In this document: one piece after another, positions 16,922 to 24,123 of the stretch | How positions within the stretch are numbered: position 1 is the first letter of the stretch | Layout: each line of letters starts with the position of its first letter | Origin: Thioglobus_B sp964558405 | GTDB taxonomy: Bacteria; Pseudomonadota; Gammaproteobacteria; PS1; Pseudothioglobaceae | Direction of reading: 5' to 3' | DNA: 37,565 nt | Assembly (NCBI GenBank): GCA_964558405.1 | Contig: CAZLDG010000013.1 | Span: 1 to 37,565 of the forward strand | Notes under the pieces: model-generated | What the model was told of the DNA's origin: nothing | Seen by the model: only the letters and a program-made list of their open reading frames with translations | The model's database searches: none | Made by a program: the position numbers and the translations under genes

Positions 16922-17998
16922 CTATTTTACTGATAATGCTGGCGCTTCGCGACCCAAGTGTGCGAGGCTTAACTCCTGAGCGGCCTGTTGTAGAATTTTT
17001 TTAATGGGTGCGGGTACGCCCAATACTTGTTGTTCAGGCACGTAATAGTGCGCATCTGTCTTTTTGGCACTGATTAAAATCGGATGAATATTCAGATGAT
17101 AATGGGTAAAACTGTGAGAGAGCACCGCCAATGTTTTAATCACTTTGGCCAGTGGGTCAAAAGCAGTCACAGCCTTGGCAATGGCCTGCGGGGTGTTGTC
17201 ACACTCGGGCAGACTCCACAAACCACCCCAAATACCCGAATCGGGACGCTTTTGCAACAATACTTGCTGGTGCTTGCTAAAGATTAGCACAGCAATATCA
17301 CGCGTTGGTTTGCGCTTTTTAGGTTTTGGATTGGGGTATTGGTCCTGGGTCTGGTCTTGATATGACAAACAGCCGTTTTGTACTGGGCAGTGTTCGCACT
17401 TGGGTTTACTGCGTGTACATATGGTTGCGCCTAGATCCATAATAGCCTGCGTGTAATGGGCGCTTTGCTTATCTGGCGTATGCCACCTGGCTAATTGCCA
17501 CAGGGTTTTTAGGGTTTGGCTTTGTTGATAATGACCGCTGACTTGATGATAACGCGCCAGAACGCGCTTGACATTGCCGTCCAAGATGGCGTGGTTTTGC
17601 TCAAAGCTCAGCGAGAGAATGGCGCCCGCAGTTGACTCACCAATACCGGGTAGTGCCAATACCTGTTCCAAGCTTTGTGGAAAGACGCCCTGGTGTTCTT
17701 TAATGATAATTTTTGCGCTTTTATGTAGGTTTCTGGCTCTGGCGTAATACCCCAGACCGGCCCATTGGGCTAAGACTTGTTCTTCGCTGGCCTCGGCCAG
17801 TGCCAAGAGTGTGGGAAAGTGGGCGGTGAAATTATTAAAATAATCAATAACCGTTGCCACTTGAGTCTGCTGTAGCATAATCTCACTCACCCAAACATAG
17901 TACACATTGACTGGCTGGATTTGCCAAGGCAGATCTTTGCGTCCCGAATGCGCAAACCAACTCAGTAGCGCAGGGGCGATTTTTGGTTGAGCGGTCAA
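16922..17998 (-). CDS. mutY: A/G-specific adenine glycosylase
   Basis: Removes adenine mispaired with 8-oxoguanine. Catalytic Glu39 is in SEIMLQQTQ and Asp139 in ILDGNVKRVL. The helix-hairpin-helix LPGIGESTAGAI is at about 115-126, and the [4Fe-4S] ligands Cys193, Cys200, Cys203 and Cys209 keep the C-X6-C-X2-C-X5-C spacing. A NUDIX-like C-terminal domain that senses 8-oxoG follows. The start is uncertain. No ATG is available between the in-frame stop at 18011-18013 and the conserved region; TTG at 17998 gives a normal N-terminus. The preceding small gene is in the same frame and only 12 bases upstream, so coupled translation is likely. Confidence 0.95.
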   Translation of the reverse strand: MTAQPKIAPALLSWFAHSGRKDLPWQIQPVNVYYVWVSEIMLQQTQVATVIDYFNNFTAHFPTLLALAEASEEQVLAQWAGLGYYARARNLHKSAKIIIKEHQGVFPQSLEQVLALPGIGESTAGAILSLSFEQNHAILDGNVKRVLARYHQVSGHYQQSQTLKTLWQLARWHTPDKQSAHYTQAIMDLGATICTRSKPKCEHCPVQNGCLSYQDQTQDQYPNPKPKKRKPTRDIAVLIFSKHQQVLLQKRPDSGIWGGLWSLPECDNTPQAIAKAVTAFDPLAKVIKTLAVLSHSFTHYHLNIHPILISAKKTDAHYYVPEQQVLGVPAPIKKILQQAAQELSLAHLGREAPALSVK

Positions 17999-18010
17999 AT
18001 CAATCAGATC

Positions 18011-18211
18011 TTATCCCAACAACACCCAGCGATGCGCCAGATACAATAGGATAATCAGCGCCATGCCAAACACATAGGTCGCCACGCACTTCTTAATAAT
18101 ACTGGTGTCGCAACTTTGTCGACAGTTTTGTTGTAGGTGGTACAAAATAAACGCCGTCCATAGGGCGCTTAATAAGATTAAAGCGTATTGAATACCGGTT
18201 AAAACTTCCAT
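18011..18211 (-). CDS. small two-helix membrane protein, unknown function
   Basis: A 66-residue open frame I do not recognise. It has two hydrophobic stretches, residues about 4-24 (LTGIQYALILLSALWTAFIL) and 44-64 (ATYVFGMALIILLYLAHRWV), around a polar loop with three cysteines (CRQSC and KKC). Reasons to believe it: a good promoter (TTGGTT-17-TACAAT) lies just upstream, and the ORF spans most of the gap to mutY, ending 12 bases before it in the same frame. Against it: no Shine-Dalgarno and no known family. It would be the first gene of the mutY-ribF-channel unit. Confidence 0.5.
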   Translation of the reverse strand: MEVLTGIQYALILLSALWTAFILYHLQQNCRQSCDTSIIKKCVATYVFGMALIILLYLAHRWVLLG

Positions 18212-18225
18212 CTGTCTATATCTTT

Positions 18226-18254
18226 ATTGTATTAATAAACCCATGATAAACCAA
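18226..18254 (-). promoter_or_regulatory. sigma70-type promoter for the small ORF-mutY-ribF-channel unit
   Basis: On the minus strand TTGGTT (18254-18249) and TACAAT (18231-18226) are separated by 17 bases. Transcription would start near 18219, leaving only about 8 bases before the ATG at 18211. The divergence from consensus is two bases in the -35 and one in the -10. Confidence 0.5.
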
Positions 18255-18267
18255 AATCTAAGTGGTT

Positions 18268-18293
18268 CTAGGATAAAAATTCCTTAGAATTTT
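18268..18293 (-). terminator. possible weak terminator after metA
   Basis: Minus-strand TTCTA-A-GGA pairs with TCCTAGAA around an A/T loop, giving eight pairs with one bulged A just after the metA stop. There is no T-run after the stem, so factor-independent termination is doubtful. Confidence 0.25.
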
Positions 18294-18298
18294 CTTGG

Positions 18299-19354
18299 TT
18301 ATTTAAGTCCCAGTGGGTCGTTAGGATCTACGCCAGGCATAAATGGTTTGCCAACTTCTTCATGCGTTACTTGGTAAACACAGCCAATCCAGTTGTTAAC
18401 CACTGCAATGGTAGAGTCGTGCCAGGTGTTGCCTAGGGTTTGACTAATCAGCGCTTCGGGAAAATCGGCAAGGGTAAAGTCGCCAGTCAGCAGCTTGTCT
18501 TTAAATTCATCTAAGATTGCCTTGTGTTGTGCCGATAGATAGTGTTGTGGAAACACGGGATAATCCGCTCGAGTCTTATTGAGATACGCCATAATCTCGC
18601 GCTTATACTCTTTGAGTAGCGAGATGGTGTCATACTCAGGATGGCCTTGGAAAAACACCATTCTAAGCAGGTCTTCACTCACGCCTAGGTGTACGCCAAT
18701 CTCACTTTCAACCAGGGTTTTAACCCCTGCAGATGCAAACTGGGTTTTGCTGATTTGATTAAAACGTGAGTGCGGCACATTAAAACTGGTGTTAACACCA
18801 CTCATCAGTGGATGAGATCGATCCATTACCTGGTGCTCGAATACGCCCCAGCACTTTTGCTCAATCGGGCTGCGCTTCTCGCCATAACGAAATTCCATGA
18901 CCGCGTGAGTGGCCAGACATGAGCATAGAGTTGAGGTCACATTCGCATAAGACCAGTCAATCACCTGCTTAAGATCTTGATAAAACGGCGCCTTAGACAG
19001 ATCGGCATCTTCCACGTGAGCGCCGGTGATAATCAGCGCATCCAGGCCCTGGTTTTTAATGTCTTCAAAGCTTTGATAGTACTGATCAACATGGGCCTGA
19101 GCCTTTTCGCCGCGGTTAATTGAGTCCAGGGTAAATGGGTGCAAATAGAATTGTGCAATCTGATTGGACTGGCCAATGAGGCGGAAAAATTGACGCTCAG
19201 TGGCCTCTAAGGCCGCATCAGGCATCATGTTTAATAGACCAATATGTAGCTCACGGATTGCTTGATTGTTGGCACGATCCTCAGACAGTACCATCTCGCC
19301 CTCACGCTCAAGGCGTTCGAAAGAAGGCAGCTGAGAGTGGGCAATGAGTGGCAT
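18299..19354 (-). CDS. metA: homoserine O-acyltransferase (MetA family)
   Basis: Activates homoserine with an acyl-CoA for methionine synthesis. The 351-residue protein aligns without gaps to E. coli MetA through the DALIITGA...KQVIDWSYANVTSTL region. Cys146 corresponds to the catalytic Cys142, and GHPEYD carries the catalytic His and Glu. The acyl-CoA specificity position (Gly111 in E. coli, counted from recalled sequence) is Glu115 here, as in MetA enzymes known to prefer acetyl-CoA. The default label homoserine O-succinyltransferase may therefore be wrong. Last gene of a six-gene cluster; its ATG overlaps the stop of the NTPase gene by one base (TGATG). Confidence 0.93.
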   Translation of the reverse strand: MPLIAHSQLPSFERLEREGEMVLSEDRANNQAIRELHIGLLNMMPDAALEATERQFFRLIGQSNQIAQFYLHPFTLDSINRGEKAQAHVDQYYQSFEDIKNQGLDALIITGAHVEDADLSKAPFYQDLKQVIDWSYANVTSTLCSCLATHAVMEFRYGEKRSPIEQKCWGVFEHQVMDRSHPLMSGVNTSFNVPHSRFNQISKTQFASAGVKTLVESEIGVHLGVSEDLLRMVFFQGHPEYDTISLLKEYKREIMAYLNKTRADYPVFPQHYLSAQHKAILDEFKDKLLTGDFTLADFPEALISQTLGNTWHDSTIAVVNNWIGCVYQVTHEEVGKPFMPGVDPNDPLGLK

Positions 19355-20190
19355 CAGTCTAGTACCTGTTCAATTAGTTGAAAAACATCTGCAGCGCTTT
19401 TGCACTGATATAAGGCTTCGCTATCAATACTATAGCCGTAGCGCTGAGCAATGGCTTCATATTTTGGCACTCGGTGTTCAATCAACCGAGGAAAAATCCA
19501 GCGCACAAACTCATCGGGATTAATCTGCGCCACATAGGTAAGCTGATTCTGCGCCAGGTAAGTCTCAAGCTGCTTGTCTAAAAACTCAGACTGATAATAC
19601 AGCGGCTTGGGGTGGGTTTTTGAACGTTGAATTAAGTCGCCCACATTTTTATCGCTGGCCTTGATATAGAGAATGATACTATGTTCGGCTAGTAGTTGAT
19701 AGGTTTGCTCATCGTCTAGCTCGCACAAACTGCCGCCGGCATCATTGATAAAGTTTTCCACGCCTTGTGCCCTAGCCTTGGCAATAAACTCGGGCACGTC
19801 GCGCATGGTTTGTATCTCAGCCTGATGAAATAGTGCTTGTCTGCGCTTGAACTCTTTAATCGGCAGTCCGCCCAGCTCAGGGTTGCCAACCTTGCCCAAA
19901 AAATTAGACATGGATGAGAGGTTGTCAAAACTCACGTGGTTGCTAATGCTAATAGACTCATCATCTAGCAAACCCTTGAGATAAGTATCTTTGGCAATAC
20001 ACTGTTTAATGTTGTCGAGGATGGGTGCGTTTAGATATTTCGAACCAATGCGATAATCGCCCGAGTAGTGAAAATATTCAGCTTCTTGCGATAGCAGTTT
20101 AGCCAAATGGGTTTTGCCCACACCACTCATGCCCAATAAAGTAAAGCTCTTTTGGCTTGATTGGCGAAAATCTTGGGCGCTTATTCTCAC
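19354..20190 (-). CDS. uncharacterised P-loop NTPase/kinase-like protein
   Basis: I do not recognise a named family with a defined function. The 278-residue protein begins with a textbook Walker A, GMSGVGKT (residues 20-27). A HYSGDYRIG segment comes next, and the layout overall is like small-molecule kinases of the P-loop class. NDAGGS near 149-154 and a C-terminal basic/helical tail (RVPKYEAIAQRYGYSI...ADVFQLIEQVL) follow. The start codon is GTG, overlapping the alaC stop by 4 bases (GTGA), and its own stop overlaps the metA ATG by 1 base. Such tight coupling between an aminotransferase and a methionine gene suggests a link to amino-acid metabolism (inference). Confidence 0.85.
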   Translation of the reverse strand: MRISAQDFRQSSQKSFTLLGMSGVGKTHLAKLLSQEAEYFHYSGDYRIGSKYLNAPILDNIKQCIAKDTYLKGLLDDESISISNHVSFDNLSSMSNFLGKVGNPELGGLPIKEFKRRQALFHQAEIQTMRDVPEFIAKARAQGVENFINDAGGSLCELDDEQTYQLLAEHSIILYIKASDKNVGDLIQRSKTHPKPLYYQSEFLDKQLETYLAQNQLTYVAQINPDEFVRWIFPRLIEHRVPKYEAIAQRYGYSIDSEALYQCKSAADVFQLIEQVLD

Positions 20191-21374
20191 AATAGGCCGT
20201 CTTGCTTAAACATCTCACGAATGCCGCGTACCGCCTGACGGGTACGATGCTCGTTTTCAATCAGACCAAAGCGTACGTATTGGTCACCATAATCACCAAA
20301 GCCAATACCCGGGGATACGCCCACCTTGGCAACCTTAAGCAGTTTTTTGGTGAATTCAAGCGAACCCATGTCCTGATAGTGTTCCGGAATTTTGGCCCAA
20401 ACAAACATGGTGGCTTGTGGCGGGGTGACATCCCAGCCAATGGACTTCAGTCCAGCGCAGAGCACATCACGTCTGGATTGATACATATCTGAAATTTCTT
20501 GTACACAGCTTTGATCACCCTCTAGGGCTTCAATAGCTGCCACCTGGATTGGGGTAAACATACCATAATCCAAATAAGATTTAATTTTAGCCAGCGCGCC
20601 TACTAGGGTTGGATTTCCCACCATAAAGCCCACACGCCAACCTGGCATGTTATAACTCTTTGATAGGGAATAGAACTCAACGGCAATGTCTTTGGCGCCC
20701 TTAACTTGCATAATGCTTGGGGCTTTATAGCCATCAAAGACAATATCGGCATAAGCTAGGTCTTGCACCACCCAAATTTCATGCTCTTTGGCAATTTTAA
20801 TCACGCGCTCAAAAAATTCTAACTCCACGCATTCCGTGGTTGGGTTAGAAGGATAATTAAGCACCAACATCTTGGGCTTAGGCCAAGTGTTTTTAATCGA
20901 GCGCTCTAGCTCCGAGAGAAAATCATCATCAGGGCCGCAAGGCACGTGTTGAATATCCGCGCCAGCAATCACAAATCCGTAGGGGTGAATAGGATAGGCT
21001 GGATTGGGTACCAATACCGTATCGCCCGCACCAACTACGGCTTGCGCTAAATTGGCCAGACCTTCTTTAGAGCCAATGGTAACAATGGCCTCGGTCTCTG
21101 GATCAATATCGACTTCGTAACGAGACTTGTACCAATTAGCAATCGCCCGTCTTAGACGCGGAATACCGCGCGAAGTTGAGTAGCGGTGGGTGTCTTTGCG
21201 TCTGGCCGCCTCCACCAGTTTCTCAACAATATGATCGGGTGTTGGCTGATCAGGATTGCCCATGCCAAAGTCAATAATATCCTCACCACGAGCTCTGGCC
21301 TTGGCCTTAAGCTCGTTGGTTACGGCAAACACATAGGCCGGCAGTCGTTTGATGCGTGGAAAATCGTCGTTCAT
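20187..21374 (-). CDS. alaC: PLP-dependent alanine/glutamate-pyruvate aminotransferase
   Basis: Transfers amino groups between alanine, pyruvate and glutamate. The 395-residue class I/II aminotransferase has the PLP lysine Lys239 in YSLSKSYNMPGWRVGF. The cofactor-anchoring LNYPSNPTTECV is near 172-183, DLAYADIVFDGY near 205-216, and the C-terminal VRFGLIENEHR holds the substrate-carboxylate arginine. The closest known type is AlaC. Aspartate or LL-diaminopimelate aminotransferases are related, so exact substrate is less certain than family. It follows fkpB by 22 bases and overlaps the NTPase gene by 4. Confidence 0.88.
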   Translation of the reverse strand: MNDDFPRIKRLPAYVFAVTNELKAKARARGEDIIDFGMGNPDQPTPDHIVEKLVEAARRKDTHRYSTSRGIPRLRRAIANWYKSRYEVDIDPETEAIVTIGSKEGLANLAQAVVGAGDTVLVPNPAYPIHPYGFVIAGADIQHVPCGPDDDFLSELERSIKNTWPKPKMLVLNYPSNPTTECVELEFFERVIKIAKEHEIWVVQDLAYADIVFDGYKAPSIMQVKGAKDIAVEFYSLSKSYNMPGWRVGFMVGNPTLVGALAKIKSYLDYGMFTPIQVAAIEALEGDQSCVQEISDMYQSRRDVLCAGLKSIGWDVTPPQATMFVWAKIPEHYQDMGSLEFTKKLLKVAKVGVSPGIGFGDYGDQYVRFGLIENEHRTRQAVRGIREMFKQDGLL

Positions 21375-21396
21375 AGCTCGATACTAAATAAGGGGT

Positions 21397-21723
21397 TTAT
21401 CTGATTGCCAATAATTCTACGTCAAAAACCAGGGTGGCATTAGGCGGGATCACATTGCCCGCACCAAATTCGCCGTAGCCCAGATGTGGTGGAATGGTGA
21501 GCTTGCGTTTGCCGCCAACCCTAATGCCTTCTACACCTTGGTCCCAGCCAGGAATCACTTGACCAACGCCCAGTTGAAATTCAAACGGATCATTGCGATC
21601 AACGCTGGAGTCAAATTTTTTGCCATTGGTAAGCCAACCGGTATAGTGCATAGAGACGCGATCACCGGCTTTACAAGCCTCGCCGCTACCTACTTCTAAA
21701 TCTTCAATAATGAGTTCTGCCAT
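21397..21723 (-). CDS. FKBP-type peptidyl-prolyl isomerase
   Basis: Catalyses cis-trans isomerisation of proline bonds in protein folding. This is a single 108-residue FKBP12-like domain without signal peptide, so cytoplasmic. Active-site elements are DRVSMHYTGWLTNGKKFDSSVDRNDPF, GQVIPGWDQGVEGIRVGGKRKLTIP and the HLGYGEFGAGNVIPPNATLVFDVEL strand. All the usual aromatic pocket residues are present. It sits 8 bases after the DUF2797 gene and 22 before alaC. It is not SlyD-like, having no insert-in-flap or His-rich tail. Confidence 0.95.
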   Translation of the reverse strand: MAELIIEDLEVGSGEACKAGDRVSMHYTGWLTNGKKFDSSVDRNDPFEFQLGVGQVIPGWDQGVEGIRVGGKRKLTIPPHLGYGEFGAGNVIPPNATLVFDVELLAIR

Positions 21724-21731
21724 TTTTATTC

Positions 21732-22532
21732 CTAATAAGTTAAGCTGATGTCATAAGCGCCAAACTTTCTGATATTGAGCACGCCCGAATCCAAGATTAA
21801 GTACTGCCCCTTAATGCCTTGCAAGACGCCAGATATCTCCGGTGTTTTGTCAAAGTTTAGCGAGTTAATTTTGCTGGGGTATTCTACCACAGGGTAATTA
21901 ATTTCTAAAACCTCATTCTCTAGCGTTTGCGCACCCAGTGCCGCACACCGGTCTTGGATACGCGGCAGTAGCTCATCACGCATCGCTTCTAAGTCCAACG
22001 ACTCCACCTCGTTTTTTAACATTTTGCGCCAATTGGTTTTATCGCTGACAAATTGCTTAAGTGCTACCTCTAGTTGTCCTGATTTAATGCGACTGTCAAC
22101 CGCCAAGATCGGCAGTGCTTGAATAGCGCCCTGGTCGATCCAGCGGCCTGGTGTATTGCTAGAACGAGTAATACCGACCTTGGCTCCAGAGGAGTTGGCC
22201 AAATAGACAACATGTGCACTAAAACAATGTTGCTCGCCCCAGGCGTTATCGCGACAAGTGCCCAGATGATAATGACAGGTTTCTGGCTTCATAATGCACA
22301 AATCACAACTGGCGAGTTTTTGTGAGCAGACATAACAATGTCCTTGCGAATAGCTTTTCTTAGTAGGTTTGTGACAATGCAGACAGTGAATTTGCCCATT
22401 AAATTGCAAGTGTATCGACTCGCCCACCAAATCGTTCATGCTCAAAAGAAGCTCACCAATCGGTAGTTGATATTGCGCCAAACCCTGGTGAAGCTGGGTT
22501 TGCATTTTTTGAATGGAGCCGCTGAGTTGCAT
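21732..22532 (-). CDS. DUF2797 zinc-finger protein, unknown function
   Basis: A 266-residue cytoplasmic protein whose central region matches what I know as DUF2797. Its N-terminal half has paired cysteines (Cys50/Cys53, Cys66/Cys69, Cys76/Cys79, plus Cys86, Cys93, Cys103), probably binding zinc. The segment HVVYLANSSGAKVGITRSSNTPGRWIDQGA (residues 107-136) resembles the Y...KVGIT...R pattern of GIY-YIG nuclease cores. That resemblance is my inference. No function is established to my knowledge. It is in a tight cluster, 4 bases after purC and 8 before the FKBP gene. Confidence 0.8.
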   Translation of the reverse strand: MQLSGSIQKMQTQLHQGLAQYQLPIGELLLSMNDLVGESIHLQFNGQIHCLHCHKPTKKSYSQGHCYVCSQKLASCDLCIMKPETCHYHLGTCRDNAWGEQHCFSAHVVYLANSSGAKVGITRSSNTPGRWIDQGAIQALPILAVDSRIKSGQLEVALKQFVSDKTNWRKMLKNEVESLDLEAMRDELLPRIQDRCAALGAQTLENEVLEINYPVVEYPSKINSLNFDKTPEISGVLQGIKGQYLILDSGVLNIRKFGAYDISLTY

Positions 22533-22536
22533 CGAG

Positions 22537-23412
22537 CTATCGCGTTAGTAAGTCCTCTACCTCTTGGTATTTGGCTACAGTTTTGTTAATAATGTCCTCA
22601 GGCAGTGTAGGCGCTGGCGGGGTTTTGTCCCAGTCTAGCGTTTCTAGGTAATCACGCACAATCTGCTTATCAAAGCTTTGCGGACTGCTGCCGACTTGGT
22701 AGTCGGCCTTAGACCAAAAACGTGATGAGTCAGGTGTGAGCACCTCGTCCATTAAGGTTAGTTGGTTGTTCTCATCCAGGCCAAATTCAAACTTGGTATC
22801 GGCAATAATAATGCCACGCTCTAGTGCGTACTCGCTAGCAAATTCGTACAAGGCTAGACTGGCATTTTTAACCTGGTTGGCCAGATTTTCACCGAGAATT
22901 TCAACCGTGGCGGCAAAGTCAACGTTTTCATCATGCTCACCCACCGCGGCTTTGGTAGAAGGTGTATAGAGTGTTTCAGGCAGTTTTTGCGCCAACTGCA
23001 TGTCTTTAGGCAGCTCGATGCCACAAACCTGCCCGGTGTTTTGATAGTCTTTCCAGCCGGAGCCAATGATATAACCACGCACAATAGCCTCAACCGCTAA
23101 GGGTCTGAGCTTTTTAACAATAATGGCGCGCCCCGTAACTTGTTTGGCATCTTCTGCACTAAGTACGCTTTCCAAAGGTTCATGAGTGAGATGATTAGGC
23201 AAGATATGCGTGGTTTTGTCAAACCAAAAATTGGCCACCGAAGTCAGCACGGCACCCTTGCCAGCAATGGCTTCGTTAAAGACCACATCAAACGCACTGA
23301 GACGATCGGTGGTGACGATTAACATGCGCTTATCATCAATGTCATAAATATCACGCACCTTGCCCTTTTGAATCAGTGGCAGGCTTAGCGAGGTTTCAAA
23401 TAAAGTTTCCAA
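22537..23412 (-). CDS. purC: phosphoribosylaminoimidazole-succinocarboxamide (SAICAR) synthase
   Basis: Joins aspartate to CAIR using ATP in purine synthesis. The 291-residue protein is the longer, yeast Ade1-like form. Motifs are GKVRDIYDIDD near the N-terminus, TTDRLSAFDVVFNEAI, EAIVRGYIIGSGWKDYQNTG, the IIIADTKFEFGLD strand and DEVLTPDSSRFW. The start codon is TTG (23412): an in-frame TAG occurs four codons upstream, no ATG intervenes, and AGGAA lies at good spacing before the TTG. It is the first gene of the purC to metA cluster and diverges from a secreted protein gene. Confidence 0.96.
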   Translation of the reverse strand: METLFETSLSLPLIQKGKVRDIYDIDDKRMLIVTTDRLSAFDVVFNEAIAGKGAVLTSVANFWFDKTTHILPNHLTHEPLESVLSAEDAKQVTGRAIIVKKLRPLAVEAIVRGYIIGSGWKDYQNTGQVCGIELPKDMQLAQKLPETLYTPSTKAAVGEHDENVDFAATVEILGENLANQVKNASLALYEFASEYALERGIIIADTKFEFGLDENNQLTLMDEVLTPDSSRFWSKADYQVGSSPQSFDKQIVRDYLETLDWDKTPPAPTLPEDIINKTVAKYQEVEDLLTR

Positions 23413-23452
23413 GACAAGTTCCTATTCTTTTAAGCGGTTGGCAACATTTTAA

Positions 23453-23481
23453 TTGATTGCACAACTATGGTAAAATTATAT
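23453..23481 (+). promoter_or_regulatory. likely promoter of the secreted protein gene
   Basis: TTGATT (23453-23458), a 17-base spacer and TTATAT (23476-23481). The predicted start near 23488 lies after the upstream Met at 23467, so it favours the Met at 23503 as the true start. Confidence 0.4.
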
Positions 23482-23502
23482 CCAGATAAAAGTCCGGCTA
23501 TT

Positions 23503-24123
23503 ATGTTGAAAAAACTCACGGTAATTCTACTTATTTTTGCCCAAACTTCGCTGGCTTCTCAGTTGTCCGACGGGGCGCTAAAACTCATTCAAATTGGCAA
23601 TGAAATCGCATCACGTGATGTGATTTTGCGCGGTCAATCGTTACTACTCAAAGGCGCCTTTGATTTGGGCGATTTGGACGCCATGTATGAGGCCTCTAAG
23701 CAAGTGCGCACTGGCAATAAGGTTATGGGTTATGCGCCACAGCAGCGCCAGGCTAACGAAGTATTAATTAAATTGGTGCAAAGAAGCTATGATCCGGCGC
23801 TTTATGATTATGCCCTGTATCTACTGGATGGCAGCAACGGCATTATTAAAAATGAATTTCTAGCTCTGGAGATTTTTGAAGAGTCATTCAATACCCATGG
23901 CAATCCACATTCGGGTTTTGCTGCAGCACTCATACGCAATGAATCTTTGGTGCCCGGTACTAAGGATGCCAATAAGATCAATGAGATGATGGCCTATGCT
24001 ATTTTAAATAAGGTTGATGGTGCCCAGGCTTACCAAGATCGTTATATCCGTCGCGGTCATCTATATGACTTAGAAGTGGACAGTTACGCCGAGTATTTCA
24101 CCAATCCGACTAGCGCAGACTAG
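23503..24123 (+). CDS. secreted Sel1/TPR-like repeat protein, unknown function
   Basis: Not recognised as a named protein. From the Met at 23503 (206 aa) it begins with a clear signal peptide, MLKKLTVILLIFAQTSLAS, so it is probably periplasmic. The rest is helical with alternating small/large residues (LLKGAFDLGDLDAMYEASK, RSYDPALYDYALYLLDGSNGI, NEFLALEIFEESFNTHGNPHSGFAAAL), like Sel1-type helical repeats used for protein contacts. An in-frame Met at 23467 would precede the signal peptide by 12 polar residues and is less likely. Its 3' end overlaps the convergent M23 peptidase gene by 14 bases. Confidence 0.75.
   Translation: MLKKLTVILLIFAQTSLASQLSDGALKLIQIGNEIASRDVILRGQSLLLKGAFDLGDLDAMYEASKQVRTGNKVMGYAPQQRQANEVLIKLVQRSYDPALYDYALYLLDGSNGIIKNEFLALEIFEESFNTHGNPHSGFAAALIRNESLVPGTKDANKINEMMAYAILNKVDGAQAYQDRYIRRGHLYDLEVDSYAEYFTNPTSAD

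Noticed and set aside
17998..18011. Stop-codon read-through fusing the small membrane protein to MutY
   Set aside because: The frames do line up, but a membrane-anchored MutY is not known and a TTG start with coupling explains the layout more simply.
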